A stretch of 35,707 nucleotides of DNA from Deltaproteobacteria bacterium (GTDB lineage Bacteria > Myxococcota_A > Polyangia > Polyangiales > JADZFZ01), in assembly GCA_020854145.1 (NCBI GenBank), contig JADZFZ010000845.1:1-35707 (forward strand), written 5' to 3'. How positions within the stretch are numbered: position 1 is the stretch's first letter; each line of letters starts with the position of its first letter. Shown here piece by piece: positions 17,991 through 28,153 of this stretch. Under the pieces are notes generated by a model. That model saw only the letters and a list, made by a program, of their open reading frames with translations, made no database searches and had not been told where the DNA came from. The translations under genes and the position numbers were made by a program.

Positions 17991-19343
17991 TCAGAACATA
18001 CCGGTGGCGCTGACGAAGAGGTCGAAGACGGTCGACTCGTTCACGCGGAACCGGCGACCCGGTAGGTCGATCACGGGCCGATGGTGCGGGTTGATGATGC
18101 CGCTCCGGCAGTTGCCGCCGCGCGTGTCGGCCGGTCCGTCGGGCGTGACGTCGGGGTTGCACGCATCGGCGAACGTCAGCATGTGGGCCGCTTCGTACGT
18201 GAACGCGGTGCCGAACGAGAACCGCACGTAGCGCGCCGCCTGGATGCCGAGCGCGAAGCGTCCGCCGAACGCGCCGTACGCAGAGGTGTCCGTGATGCCG
18301 CCGAAGTCGACCGTGCGCGTCGTGCCGTCGCTCTGCTCGGTGACGAGCTCGGGATGGACCGAGGAGCCGAGCGCATCGAAGAGAGGCGAGTACTCGCGAC
18401 CCTCGGACCGGTACGACGAGAAGATGCGCAGGTCGATCGCGAAGCGCTGGAACTGCTCGCGGTTCTCCCACGGCACGATCTCCATGCCCGCCGTGAACTC
18501 GCCGAAGATCGGCGGCAGGTCGTTGATCACGCCCTCGAGGTCCTCGAAGAAGCCGAAGTCGGTCCCGCGCTTGGGCCACTCGACCAAGAAATCGATGCCC
18601 GCGTAGGGCTCGACGTAGTGACCGATGCGGCGCGAGAAGCGGGTGTAGGCCCGGAGCGCGTTCGTTCCGCGGCTGATGCCGGCCGAGTCGACGCTCCCGC
18701 CGTTGTCACACGGCCCGCCTTGCGCGCACGCGTGCATGATGTCGCCGATCGAGAACCGGCCCTCGAGGCCGACCACCCAGTTGGGCATCCAGCGCGATCG
18801 GTACTGGTTGAAGATCCCCCAGCGGGCTCCGACCGCGAAGTAGTCGATGCCGCTGCGCTCGGGCGAGACGAACGGGAGCTGGAACAACGTGCCCGAGTCG
18901 TCCATCAACCGAGAGTTGATGGCGGCGGCGTCCGTCCCCTCGTCGGCGGTGATCTCGCGCGTGTCGCTCAGGATGATCGGGAACCGGATGTAGGCGGCGA
19001 GGTCGTGGAAGACACCGATGTCCACGCCGAGCACGAGACGGTTCTGGACGTGGTTGTACCGTCCGATGCGCAGCAGGTGCGCCGTCGAGCGCCCCGAAGC
19101 CGCGTCCATGTTGGTCGGATCCTCGCGCTCGATGATGCCCCGCGCGAGCGTGCGCTCGTACGTGATCACGAGATTGAGGTCGAACGGGTCCGAGCCGTCG
19201 AACGCGTCGATCACGTCCGTGTAGTCCGCAGGCTGACCCATCAGATCGATGGTGTCCTCGCGGCTCTGCTGCGCCGCTGCCACGGCCGGCAGAGAACCGA
19301 GTGCGGCAACGACCAACCAGGCGAGCGTGGCTCGACGTCGCAT
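17991..19343 (-). CDS. Predicted outer-membrane beta-barrel protein
   Basis: 450 residues from ATG 19343, with a cleavable signal (MRRRATLAWLVV... AVAAAQQ). The mature protein shows alternating amphipathic strands rich in aromatic residues. Examples are DPFDLNLVITYER, NRLVLGVDIGVFHDLAAYIRFPI, YFAVGARWGIFNQYR and NWVVGLEGRFSIGD, then RYVRFSFGTAFTYEAAHML, ending VFDLFVSATGMF. The terminal Phe is typical of barrels inserted by BamA. An insert with paired Cys (CAQGGPC, CNPDVTPDGPADTRGGNC) suggests disulfide-bonded loops. It follows the FecR-like gene by 83 bases on the same strand and may be its envelope partner. The ligand is unknown. Confidence 0.75.
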   Translation of the reverse strand: MRRRATLAWLVVAALGSLPAVAAAQQSREDTIDLMGQPADYTDVIDAFDGSDPFDLNLVITYERTLARGIIEREDPTNMDAASGRSTAHLLRIGRYNHVQNRLVLGVDIGVFHDLAAYIRFPIILSDTREITADEGTDAAAINSRLMDDSGTLFQLPFVSPERSGIDYFAVGARWGIFNQYRSRWMPNWVVGLEGRFSIGDIMHACAQGGPCDNGGSVDSAGISRGTNALRAYTRFSRRIGHYVEPYAGIDFLVEWPKRGTDFGFFEDLEGVINDLPPIFGEFTAGMEIVPWENREQFQRFAIDLRIFSSYRSEGREYSPLFDALGSSVHPELVTEQSDGTTRTVDFGGITDTSAYGAFGGRFALGIQAARYVRFSFGTAFTYEAAHMLTFADACNPDVTPDGPADTRGGNCRSGIINPHHRPVIDLPGRRFRVNESTVFDLFVSATGMF

Positions 19344-19426
19344 CGCGGGCGACGATATCGGCCCGCACCCGAGCCCGTCAACGTCGGCGTTCGAGGCGCT
19401 GGCGCCGGAGGGGGACGCCCGGGCGA

Positions 19427-20877
19427 CTACCTGGGGCGCGTCTCGTTCTGGTCGGACAGCGGGATTCGAGGGCCCGGCACCCGGATCTTCGAAGGATCGA
19501 TCTTCACCGGCAGCTGCGGGAAGCCGCCGCGCCGGCCCGGAGGCCCTCGGTGGGACCGTCGGAAGATCCCCGTCGCGCGCGTCGCCAGCTCCGTGTACGC
19601 GGCACCCTGGCCGCCGCCGTCGTAGGACGACACGGTTCCATCCTCGGCCATCAGCAACGCCGCACGCACGCGCCCCCATACCGCCCTGCCGAGCGCGTTG
19701 AGCTTGTAGAGGGCACGCGCGTTCTCGATGATCCGCGCCTGCGCCTCCGTCTGACCGCGCTTGCTGGCGATGGCCTGCCGGTGCGCGTCGTGCAGCTGCG
19801 CGGTCTGCTCGCGGCGCCGCTCGATCCCGGCGAACAGGATCGTGCCCTGCGACACCGCGTGATCCAGCAGCGCACGGGCGCGCTCCGTCCGCGTCGGCGC
19901 CTCGGCGACCTGTGCGAGCCACTCGTCTGCCGCGGTCGACGCCTGCTCGAGCCCGCCCGCTCCGTCCACCGCGGCGGGCGCGGACGCCTCTCGCCCGGGC
20001 GCCGGCGGAACGACGTCGAGGCGCTTGCCCGCCGTGATCTGCGCGGGCTCGCGCGCGAGCGCCGCGGGCTCGCTCGGTGCGCCCTCCGCGAGGTCGGTGC
20101 TCACCGAGCCCGTGAGCACCTCCAGTCGCACGGCGCCATCGGCGCGCGCGGCCACGAGCAGATCGCCCGACGCGACCGACGTGATGCCCGCGTACGTCAC
20201 CACGTTGACTGGTCGCCGACGCGGCCCCGTCGGCGGGAGGTAGACACGCACGCGCCCGTACGGCACCAGAAGCTGCCCCGCACCGTAGGGCTCGATCACC
20301 ACCATCGCCGAAGGCCCCACGAAGACCTCGGCGCCATCCGTCGTGCGAATCGTCGCGCTCCCACCGTCGCCCGTGATCACGGCGTCGCCGATGTAGAGCT
20401 CGGCACCTTCGGTCGCCGGCTCACGGGGACCCGGTCGCTCGCCGGGAGCACCTTCGTCCTCGGCCTCGTCGCCCTCGCCCTCGCCCTCGCGCTCGCCTTC
20501 GCCCTCGCCCTGCGGCTCGACGGCTGGCGTCTGCGACGCCGTCGTCGTCGGCGGGGGACGCCGGTCGCGCGCATCGAGCGTCACGTCACCTTCGACCGCA
20601 GCCACGGTCGCTTCCGGCAGGACGCGCCGCTCCCCGGGCGGCGGCTCCCTCCGCTCCGCGCGCACCTTGCCACGCGGCGGTGTCGTGCTCTCGCGACGCT
20701 CACGGGGCTTCTCGCCGCACGAGCAGCCCTGCGCGAGCAGCAGCCCCACGAGCGCTGCGCTCCCGGCGACCAGCACGAGCGCGCGACGTCTCGTATCCCG
20801 GGCTGCGATCCATCGACTCCCCGCGACGCGGGACGAGGCAGGGTGAGGGGCGCGAGGGCCCGGGCTCGGCCAATCGC

Positions 20878-20881
<4 letters not shown>
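19427..20881 (-). CDS. FecR-like exported protein with Glu/Gly-rich linker
   Basis: 484 residues from GTG 20881, which overlaps the phosphatase stop by 4 bases. The hydrophobic core RALVLVAGSAALVGLLLAQGC ends in a Cys (C53) with a weak lipobox, after an n-region of about 33 residues. That n-region contains a palindrome-derived peptide. A linker of repeated Gly-Glu (about 115-135) leads into a FecR-type domain (GDAVITGDGGSATIRTTDGAEVFVG, VPYGRVRVYLP, VEVLTGSVSTDL-like strands). The C-terminal third is helical (DEWLAQVAEAP to ALLMAEDG). FecR domains usually read periplasmic signals, but no ECF sigma factor is adjacent. A shorter start at residue 35 would lack a basic n-region. Confidence 0.75.
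20471..20511. repeat. Hexanucleotide tract coding the Gly-Glu linker
   Basis: Near-perfect copies of gccctc (with gcgctc and gccttc variants) run for about 40 bases and encode alternating Gly-Glu on the minus strand inside the FecR-like gene. The tract is prone to length change by slippage in multiples of two residues without breaking the frame. Confidence 0.7.
20820..20852. repeat. Degenerate LTPTLSP-type palindrome at the start of the FecR-like gene
   Basis: cccgc-gac-gcggg (20820-20832) followed by gaggcagggtgagggg is, on the minus strand, gcccctcaccctgcctc plus a hairpin. This is the layout of the pabB element, with a shorter stem. It encodes APHPASSRVAGS in the n-region before the signal-peptide core. 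Confidence 0.5.
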
Positions 20882-22215
<1,334 letters not shown>

Positions 22216-22303
22216 GCTCGGTTCCCGGCCTGCTACCACGCGGGCCCCCCCGGCGGCAACGGCGCTTCCATCGCCTGGGCGGTCTGCTAGCGTCCGGGCG
22301 CCG

Positions 22304-23200
22304 ATGACGGTTCGCGACCTCGGATACCGCCCCTACGAAGGCGAGCGCCTGCCTGCCTCCCGCAACACGTGGGTCCTCCTGCGCCACGGCCTGGCGCGCG
22401 CGTGGGCCTCCTGGCTCGTGAAGCTCGCGATCGGCGTGAGCATCGCGATCGTGCTGGTGGTCGGGGCCTACACGTTCGTGCTCAGCCGCATCGTGGCGGC
22501 GATCTCGCAGATGGGATCGACGCAGGACCTCGTCGGTCTCTGCCGCAGCCAGTACACGTGGCAGATCTGGTTCTGCGTCCTTCTCGTGTCGCTCGGCGCG
22601 GGCTCGGGCGTCATCGCGAACGACTCGCGCAACCGCGCCTTCCAGTTCTACTTCTCGAAGCCGGTCACCCCGGAGCAATACCTCCTCGGCCGCACGTTGC
22701 CCGTCTCCATCCTCTGCGCGCTCATCACCTTCGCGCCCGCGGTGATCGAGATCGTCGTGCTCATCACGCTCGCTCCGACGCGCGAAGAGTCGGTGTCCCG
22801 CGTCGGGCTGATCTTCCCGGCGCTGGGGTTCTCCGCGCTGATCGGCATCGTCGTCGGCCCGCTCAGCGTCGCGGCCTCCGCGCTCGCGAAGAGCCGTGCT
22901 CTGACGATGGCCGCGTGGGCGGCGTTCTTCGTGCTGCCCCACCTCGTCGCGGCGTTGACCGACGGCGTCGTGATGCTCGCGGACCGTGGCAGCGGGCGCG
23001 ACGCCGAGGGGTTCCCCTGGCTCTTCCTCGGCTCGGTCCCCGCGTTGCTCGGCTACGTGGGTGACGCCTTGTTCCGCGCGCCCGGCGTCGAGACCGCCAA
23101 GGTCGGCTGGATGCACGCAGCGCCGATCCTGGGTGGCATCGTCGCGGGATCCATCGCGCTCACGTGGTGGCGCCTGCGTCGCGTCGAGGTGATCGGATGA
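22304..23200 (+). CDS. ABC-2-type exporter permease (first subunit)
   Basis: 298 residues with about six membrane segments, beginning at WASWLVKLAIGVSIAIVLVVGAYTF and ending GIVAGSIALTWWRLRRVEVIG. NDSRNRAFQFYFSKPVTPEQYLLGR matches the conserved cytoplasmic stretch of ABC-2 permeases, where E and the K/R-P-V pattern contact the ATPase. ATG 22304 is the first codon after a stop in this region and gives the usual short cytoplasmic start. The stop overlaps the ATPase start by 4 bases (ATGA). With the next two genes it makes a complete exporter; the substrate cannot be told from sequence. Confidence 0.88.
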   Translation: MTVRDLGYRPYEGERLPASRNTWVLLRHGLARAWASWLVKLAIGVSIAIVLVVGAYTFVLSRIVAAISQMGSTQDLVGLCRSQYTWQIWFCVLLVSLGAGSGVIANDSRNRAFQFYFSKPVTPEQYLLGRTLPVSILCALITFAPAVIEIVVLITLAPTREESVSRVGLIFPALGFSALIGIVVGPLSVAASALAKSRALTMAAWAAFFVLPHLVAALTDGVVMLADRGSGRDAEGFPWLFLGSVPALLGYVGDALFRAPGVETAKVGWMHAAPILGGIVAGSIALTWWRLRRVEVIG

Positions 23201-24285
23201 GCGCCGATGGCACGCAGGCCGAGGCGACCGTTCGCGCCGTCCGTCTGTCCAAGTGGTACGGCCCCGTCGTCGGCGTGCACGGTCTGACGCTCGAGCTCGG
23301 GCCCGGCGCGCACGGCCTGCTCGGCCCGAACGGCAGCGGCAAGACGACGTTCCTCCGCATGTGCGCCGGTCAGCTCCAGCCGAGCCTCGGCGAGATCAAG
23401 GTCTGTGGCGGAGCCCCCTTCGCGAATCCCGACATCCTGCGGCGCATCGGTCTCTGTCCCGAGGTCGACGCCATGTACGACGAGCTGACCGGGCTCGAGC
23501 TCGTGACCTTCATGGCCGAGCTCGCCGGTTTCTCGCGCAAGGACGCGCGCGACAAGGCCGCCGCCGAGCTCGACCTCTTCGGGCTCAAGGACGCGATGGA
23601 GCGACGCGTCGGCGGCTACTCGCGCGGCATGCGCCAGCGCGCGAAGCTCGCTCAGGCCGTCATCCACGATCCCGACGTGCTCATCCTCGACGAGCCGCTC
23701 ACCGGCACCGATCCGGTGTCGCGCGCGCTCATCCTCGACATCGTCCGCAAGAAGGCCAAAGCCGGAGCGTGTGTCCTCTTCTCCACGCACGTGCTGCACG
23801 AGGTGGAGGCGCTGACCGAGAGCATCCTCCTCATCGCACGTGGTCAGCTCGTCGCCGAGGGCACGGCCACCGAGATACGCGACGTGCTCTCCGAGCACCC
23901 GCACCACGTCCGCGTCGAGACGGATCGCCCGCGCGATCTCGCCCGCGCGCTCGTCGAGGTCGAGGGCATCCACGCGCTCCGTTTCCTGGGCGATTCCGTC
24001 GTCGAGGTGGAGACCCACATGCCGGACGCCGTCTACACGCGCGTGCCCGAGCTCGCGCTGTCGCTCGGCGTGAAGGTCCGGAGCCTCACGTCTCCCGACG
24101 CGTCGCTCGAAGCGCTCTTCCACTATCTCGTCGAGCGCGGCACCCGCGCGACCGGCACGGGCTCGGGCCTCGACGCATCGTCGTCCGGCGCGCCGTACCG
24201 TCCCATCGACGATGCGCCACCGCCACGACGCGGATCGTCCAAGACGAAGTCGCCGACCACCGCACCCAAAGGGGCCAACTCGTGA
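23197..24285 (+). CDS. ABC-2-type exporter ATP-binding protein
   Basis: The 362-residue ATPase powers the exporter. Walker A is GPNGSGKT (43-50), the signature is YSRGMRQR (141-148), Walker B is VLILDEP (161-167) and the switch histidine is in FSTHVLHE (H198). All are intact. After the nucleotide-binding domain (to about 230) a C-terminal extension of some 130 residues carries a small alpha/beta segment (HHVRVETDRPRDLARALVEV). It ends with a disordered Ser/Pro/Lys-rich tail typical of larger ABC-2 ATPases. Start ATG 23197 overlaps the permease stop. The next permease overlaps its own stop (GTGA), so the three subunits are translated together. Confidence 0.93.
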   Translation: MSADGTQAEATVRAVRLSKWYGPVVGVHGLTLELGPGAHGLLGPNGSGKTTFLRMCAGQLQPSLGEIKVCGGAPFANPDILRRIGLCPEVDAMYDELTGLELVTFMAELAGFSRKDARDKAAAELDLFGLKDAMERRVGGYSRGMRQRAKLAQAVIHDPDVLILDEPLTGTDPVSRALILDIVRKKAKAGACVLFSTHVLHEVEALTESILLIARGQLVAEGTATEIRDVLSEHPHHVRVETDRPRDLARALVEVEGIHALRFLGDSVVEVETHMPDAVYTRVPELALSLGVKVRSLTSPDASLEALFHYLVERGTRATGTGSGLDASSSGAPYRPIDDAPPPRRGSSKTKSPTTAPKGANS

Positions 24286-25070
24286 CGACACCGGACCGCC
24301 CTGCCCCCATCGCGGCCCTCGCGTCGCTGCTGCGCTTGTCCCTGCTGCGCCTGTGGCGTGGCCGCCAGCTCAAGCTCGCGTTGGCCATCACGCTCCTCGT
24401 CTCCGCGATCGGCATCGCCGCGCGCTACGCGACCGGCGCGGCGCCCGAGGCCACCGAGAAGGCGATCTTCGACAACGGGCTCTTCCTCGTCATCGTGTAC
24501 GTCCTGCCGATCCTGCTCGCCTCCGGTGCGCTCGCCGACGAGATCGACTCGCGGACGCTCACGTATCTCCTCGTGCGCCCGGTCCCGCGCTCCGTGATCT
24601 GCATCGGCAAGTACCTCGCGGCCGCGCTCGCGACGGCCACGCTCCTCGTCGCCGCCGTGCTCGTGGTGCACGTCGGCTGTTTCGCCGCGCACCCCGCCCA
24701 GCTCGTCGAGCACATCGAGATCCCGCTGCGCGCCGCCGGTGGGCTCGGGCTCGTGGCGTTCGCCTACTGCGCCATCGGCCTGTTCTTCGGCGCGCTCGTC
24801 GCCGAGGCCCCGAGCATCCTGACGGCGCTCTGGTTCCTTCTCATGGAGTTCGCCGCCGGGATCGTGCCTGGCCCGTTCCGCTTGATCTCGTTGAACCATC
24901 ACGCGCAGAACGTCGCGGGCCTGCTCGATGCCGAGAGCAGCTTCAGCCAGTACACACCCGCGGTGGAGCCCTGGACGTCCGCGCTCATCGTGGCCGCCGC
25001 GGCTGCCGGCTGGATCTGCGCAGGCGCGCTCGTCGTGCGCTTCTCCGACTTCCGGTTCGGACGCGCGTAG
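24282..25070 (+). CDS. ABC-2-type exporter permease (second subunit)
   Basis: 262 residues from a GTG that overlaps the ATPase stop. About six membrane segments include LALAITLLVSAIGIAARYA, LFLVIVYVLPILLASGALADEI and AALATATLLVAAVLVVHVGCF. The conserved cytoplasmic motif is ADEIDSRTLTYLLVRPVPRSVICIGK, the coupling region that contacts the ATPase. It is shorter than and different from the first permease, so the transporter is probably a heterodimer. It ends 13 bases before the degenerate PP2C-like gene. Substrate unknown. Confidence 0.88.
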   Translation: MTTPDRPAPIAALASLLRLSLLRLWRGRQLKLALAITLLVSAIGIAARYATGAAPEATEKAIFDNGLFLVIVYVLPILLASGALADEIDSRTLTYLLVRPVPRSVICIGKYLAAALATATLLVAAVLVVHVGCFAAHPAQLVEHIEIPLRAAGGLGLVAFAYCAIGLFFGALVAEAPSILTALWFLLMEFAAGIVPGPFRLISLNHHAQNVAGLLDAESSFSQYTPAVEPWTSALIVAAAAAGWICAGALVVRFSDFRFGRA

Positions 25071-25083
25071 AATCGCGGCTCGC

Positions 25084-25725
25084 ATGCGCGTCGAGCCTCA
25101 CCTCATGGTCGCCCGCGCCCGGGTGCGCGGCGTCGAGATGACCCGTCACGCGGCGGTGCGGTTCTCGGCTTCGCGCGCTTTCGCGCTCACGACCGCCGTG
25201 GCCCTCCCACGCGCCTGGCAGTACGTGAACGACGCAGCGATCGAGGGATTCTCCCGTGGTCTCGAGAAGCACGCGCAGACGGCCGGCCGAGCGCTTCTCC
25301 AGGAAGCCTTCATGTCGGCACGACGCAAGGTCGCTGCCCGCGTCGACGCGCTCATCGAGAAGATGCGCCCCGACGTGACCCTGACTGCCCTCATGGTCGA
25401 CGCGCAGGGCCTCCACATCATGCAGGCAGGCTCGGGCCGCGTGTACGTGCATCGCGCCGGCACACATCGGAGGTTCACCCCTCGCGAGGACGCCGAAGGA
25501 GGCATCTTGCGGCACGCGCCCATCAGCAGCACTGCCCCGCTCGAACCGGGTGACCTCGTGCTCGCGGGCTCGACGTCCGCGTTCAGCGTCAAGGCGGTCG
25601 GTCACCTGGCTTCGCTCCTCTCCAGCGATCCCGAGGCACCTGCCAGCGTGATTGCCAGCATCCTGCTCGAGCCTGCGGCCCAGGCAGGTGTCGGAGGTGC
25701 CGTGCTGGCGATGAGGGTTCAGTGA
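25084..25725 (+). CDS. Degenerate PP2C-like protein, probable pseudophosphatase
   Basis: The 213-residue product keeps the PP2C core outline: TALMVDAQGLHIMQAGSGRVYVHRAG followed by RRFTPRED and LEPGDLVLAGSTSAF. This aligns with the TLTALLV..G..LHVAHVGDSRVYLLR pattern of phosphatases. The metal-binding Asp of DGMGG is absent (VALPRAWQY lies in its place), GDSR is replaced by GSGR, the second Asp of D-G is replaced by ST, and the final GKDN is replaced by VGGAV. It is therefore unlikely to be active and may bind phosphoproteins instead. It is 13 bases after the permease, and its stop overlaps the PLP-enzyme start. No family is certain; the resemblance is my own reading. Confidence 0.6.
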   Translation: MRVEPHLMVARARVRGVEMTRHAAVRFSASRAFALTTAVALPRAWQYVNDAAIEGFSRGLEKHAQTAGRALLQEAFMSARRKVAARVDALIEKMRPDVTLTALMVDAQGLHIMQAGSGRVYVHRAGTHRRFTPREDAEGGILRHAPISSTAPLEPGDLVLAGSTSAFSVKAVGHLASLLSSDPEAPASVIASILLEPAAQAGVGGAVLAMRVQ

Positions 25726-26915
25726 CGGACGATGGGGAGAGGGGCGCTCGGCGCGAGCCAGGCCCCTCCACACGTGCAGTCCATGGCGGCGAACGCTGGC
25801 CGAAGGCCGACGACGCGCTCGTCGAGCCCGTCGCCCTCACGGCCACGTACACGTTCGCCGACACCGCCGCGCTCGTCGACTTCAAGGAAGGCCGCACGTC
25901 GCGCGAGGAGTACGGAAGGTACGGCAATCCCACGGTCGCGGCGCTCGAGCGGAAGGTGAGCGCGCTCGAGGGAGCGGAGGACACGGCGGCGTTCGGCTCG
26001 GGCATGGCCGCGATCGGCACCACGCTTCTCGCGCTCCTCAAGAGCGGGGGGCACGTCGTTCTGCTCGCCGACGGATACCGCCGAACGCGCCAGCTCGTCG
26101 CCGGCACGCTGGGCCGCTACGGGGTGGAGCACACCCTCGTCGAAGACCCCCGCGCGATCGCCGATGCCATTGGACCTTCGACACGGGTCGTCGTGGTCGA
26201 GTGCCCCAGCAACCCTTATCTGCGCGTCGTCGATCTGCCCGGGATCGCCGCGCGCGCCCGGGCCGCGCGTGCTCGCCTGGTCGTCGATGTGACCTTCGCG
26301 ACCCCCGTCAACCTCCGCGCTCTGGGCCACGGGGCCGATCTCGTCGTGCACTCCGCCACGAAGTACCTGGCAGGTCACAACGACGTGCTGGCGGGAACGG
26401 TCTCCGGGTCGGCTCCGCTCGTGAGCTTGGTGCGGGAGCTACGGGGAGTGCTGGGAGGCGTGCTCGATCCGCACGCAGCATTCCTCGTCCTGCGCGGCCT
26501 CAAGACTCTCGCGCTCCGCGTAGAGCGGCAGAACGCCACCGCCCTCGCTCTCGCTCTGGCGCTCGAGCGACACCCGCGGGTGCGCCGCGTCTGGTATCCC
26601 GCGCTCGAGAGCCATCCCGATCACGACGACGCGCGCAAGCTCCTCTCCGGAGCAGGGGGTGTCGTCACGTTCGAGATCGACGGCGACGTCGCGGCGACCA
26701 GCGCGTTCGTCGATCGACTCCGCATCCCGCGAATCGCCCCGTCCCTCGGCGGCGTGGAGAGCCTCGTCGAGCAACCTGCGCTGATGAGCTACTACGAGCT
26801 CGACTCCGCCACCCGCGAGTCCATCGGGATGAAGGATTGCCTCGTCCGCTTCTCGGCGGGAGTCGAGGACACGGAGGACGTCGTGGGGGACGTCCTCCAT
26901 GCTCTGGGGGGCTAG
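25722..26915 (+). CDS. Cystathionine gamma-synthase-like PLP enzyme
   Basis: 397-residue enzyme of the Cys/Met-metabolism PLP family. Motifs are EYGRYGNPT (Y64 and R66), AFGSGMAAI, D189 in VVDVTFATP (commonly DNT), and the PLP lysine K214 in SATKYLAGHND. The end SLGGVESLVEQPALMSYYEL and GMKDCLVRFSAGVEDTEDV resembles cystathionine gamma-synthases more than lyases, so it may make cystathionine from an activated homoserine and cysteine. Beta- or gamma-lyase activity cannot be excluded. It starts with GTG overlapping the pseudophosphatase stop. It is odd in being the last gene of an exporter operon, with no other methionine gene nearby. Confidence 0.85.
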   Translation: MTDDGERGARREPGPSTRAVHGGERWPKADDALVEPVALTATYTFADTAALVDFKEGRTSREEYGRYGNPTVAALERKVSALEGAEDTAAFGSGMAAIGTTLLALLKSGGHVVLLADGYRRTRQLVAGTLGRYGVEHTLVEDPRAIADAIGPSTRVVVVECPSNPYLRVVDLPGIAARARAARARLVVDVTFATPVNLRALGHGADLVVHSATKYLAGHNDVLAGTVSGSAPLVSLVRELRGVLGGVLDPHAAFLVLRGLKTLALRVERQNATALALALALERHPRVRRVWYPALESHPDHDDARKLLSGAGGVVTFEIDGDVAATSAFVDRLRIPRIAPSLGGVESLVEQPALMSYYELDSATRESIGMKDCLVRFSAGVEDTEDVVGDVLHALGG

Positions 26916-26916
26916 C

Positions 26917-27576
26917 TCAGCCCTTCTTCTTGCCGTCGGCCGGGTGGTACTCGGTCGCGCTGCGCTCACCGGACTTGACGACCCAGCCCCAGCCGAGCGC
27001 CTTGATGACCGGGAGCGCGAGATCGTCCGTGCTCATCCCGAGCGCCTTGCCGATCTCTCGGATGCGCTGGCCGGGATGCGCCTTGACGTGATCTGCGAAC
27101 TTCCGCGCGACCGCCTCGGTCTCGGCGGGTAGACGCCGGCCGTCGGCCGCCGATCCCCGCTTCTTTCCCTTGGTCGCCTTCGCTGCCTTGGCGGGCTTCG
27201 CGGCTGCCGCCTTCGCAGGTTTCGCCGCAGGGGCCTTCGCGGCCGCAGGCGCGGACGCAGCCGCCGCCGTCGTGGCCGCGGCGGGAGCAGCCGCAGCGGC
27301 CTCCGCCTTCGTCTTCTTGGCGCCGGGCTTCGGTCCCGGCTTCTTCTTCGCAGCCGCCGAGCCCTTCGCAGCCTTGGCGGCCGCCGAGCCTTTCGCAGCC
27401 TTGGCGGCCGCCGAGCCTTTCGCAGCCGCTGGGAGGGCGGCAGGCGCAGCGGCCTTGGCGGCGCCCTTCCCGACCCCCGCCGCCGCGAAGTCCTGGAACG
27501 TCTCCGCGAACGTGTGGACCAATCGCTGGCTGAACTCGGCGAGGAGATCTTGGATCTTGGACTGCAGATTCGTCAT
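26917..27576 (-). CDS. Histone-H1-like DNA-binding protein, copy A
   Basis: 219 residues: an N-terminal helical segment (MTNLQSKIQDLLAEFSQRL), a long Ala/Lys/Pro-rich basic linker (about 45-145), and a C-terminal domain. The linker has a tandem KGSAAAKAA repeat and KPGPKPGAKKTK, like eukaryotic H1 tails. The C-terminal domain of about 70 residues (GRRLPAETEAVARKFADHV, IREIGKALGMSTDDLALPVIKAL) looks like a winged helix. The protein probably coats or bends chromosomal DNA. ATG 27576 is preferred over 27588 because only it aligns with the start of copy B; neither has a Shine-Dalgarno. It follows copy B by 33 bases and ends 1 base from the convergent PLP-enzyme gene. Confidence 0.8.
   Translation of the reverse strand: MTNLQSKIQDLLAEFSQRLVHTFAETFQDFAAAGVGKGAAKAAAPAALPAAAKGSAAAKAAKGSAAAKAAKGSAAAKKKPGPKPGAKKTKAEAAAAAPAAATTAAAASAPAAAKAPAAKPAKAAAAKPAKAAKATKGKKRGSAADGRRLPAETEAVARKFADHVKAHPGQRIREIGKALGMSTDDLALPVIKALGWGWVVKSGERSATEYHPADGKKKG
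27368..27421. repeat. 27-bp tandem repeat in the H1-like gene
   Basis: Two perfect 27-base copies (27368-27394 and 27395-27421), with partial copies on both sides (from 27350), encode KGSAAAKAA in the basic linker. Multiples of three keep the frame, so linker length can vary between strains. Confidence 0.85.
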
Positions 27577-27609
27577 GGGGGCAGTCATACAGGCAAGCGA
27601 TCCTGGAAG

Positions 27610-28125
27610 CTACTTCTTTCCGCTACTGGCCTTCTTCGCTCCCGACGACTGGGCCGCTGCGGCGCCGGGAGGCAGGTACACCGTCGAGCTCCTTTCGCCC
27701 TCTTTTCGTACGAGCCCGAGCTCCAGCGCGCGGATCACCGGCAGTGCGAGATCGGCGGTGCTCATGCCGAGCGCTGGACCGATCTGACGGATCTTCTGGC
27801 CCGGATTGGCTGCCACGTACGCCGCAAACCTGTCGGCGATCGCGCGCGTCTCCGCGGGCAGCCTGCGTCCGTCGGCGGCCGAGCCACCCCCCTTCTTCGC
27901 GCCGGGCTTCACCTTGGCTGCCTTGGTCGCCGCCGCTGCCGGTGCCGCCTTCGTCGCCCGCTTCTTGGCCGCTGCGCGATCTCCACCGCTCTTCGCGGGC
28001 GCAGCAGCCGCGCGCTCTGCGCCCATCGCATGGGCCATGAACGCATCGCTGAAGGCCTTCAGCAGACGATCGGAGAGCTCCGTCAACATCGCATGAACAC
28101 GGGTTTGCAGATCGATTTGCGCCAT
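27610..28125 (-). CDS. Histone-H1-like DNA-binding protein, copy B
   Basis: 171-residue paralogue of the next gene. The N-terminal helix is MAQIDLQTRVHAMLTELSDRL. A shorter Ala/Lys-rich linker with AAAKKRATKAA and KVKPGAKKGGGSAADGRRLPAET follows. The C-terminal domain (PGQKIRQIGPALGMSTADLALPVIRAL) is about 60% identical to copy A by eye. The tail SGAKKASSGKK is also basic. ATG 28125 aligns with copy A, while 28134 would add three residues. The leader ctgtatcaatgcccgcc resembles the leader of copy A. It starts 28 bases after the lipoprotein stop, so it probably shares the transcript of the radical SAM operon but may also have its own promoter. Confidence 0.8.
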   Translation of the reverse strand: MAQIDLQTRVHAMLTELSDRLLKAFSDAFMAHAMGAERAAAAPAKSGGDRAAAKKRATKAAPAAAATKAAKVKPGAKKGGGSAADGRRLPAETRAIADRFAAYVAANPGQKIRQIGPALGMSTADLALPVIRALELGLVRKEGERSSTVYLPPGAAAAQSSGAKKASSGKK

Positions 28126-28153
28126 GGCGGGCATTGATACAGTCCCGATCCAG

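Noticed and set aside
20461..20515. Plus-strand Ala-Leu repeat peptide as a possible membrane protein
   Set aside because: It is antisense to the Gly-Glu linker of the FecR-like gene; the hexanucleotide repeat explains it.
27170..27787. Plus-strand frame that looks like a very Ala/Phe-rich membrane protein
   Set aside because: It is the antisense of the Lys/Ala linker of the H1-like gene, so its hydrophobic runs are a coding artefact.
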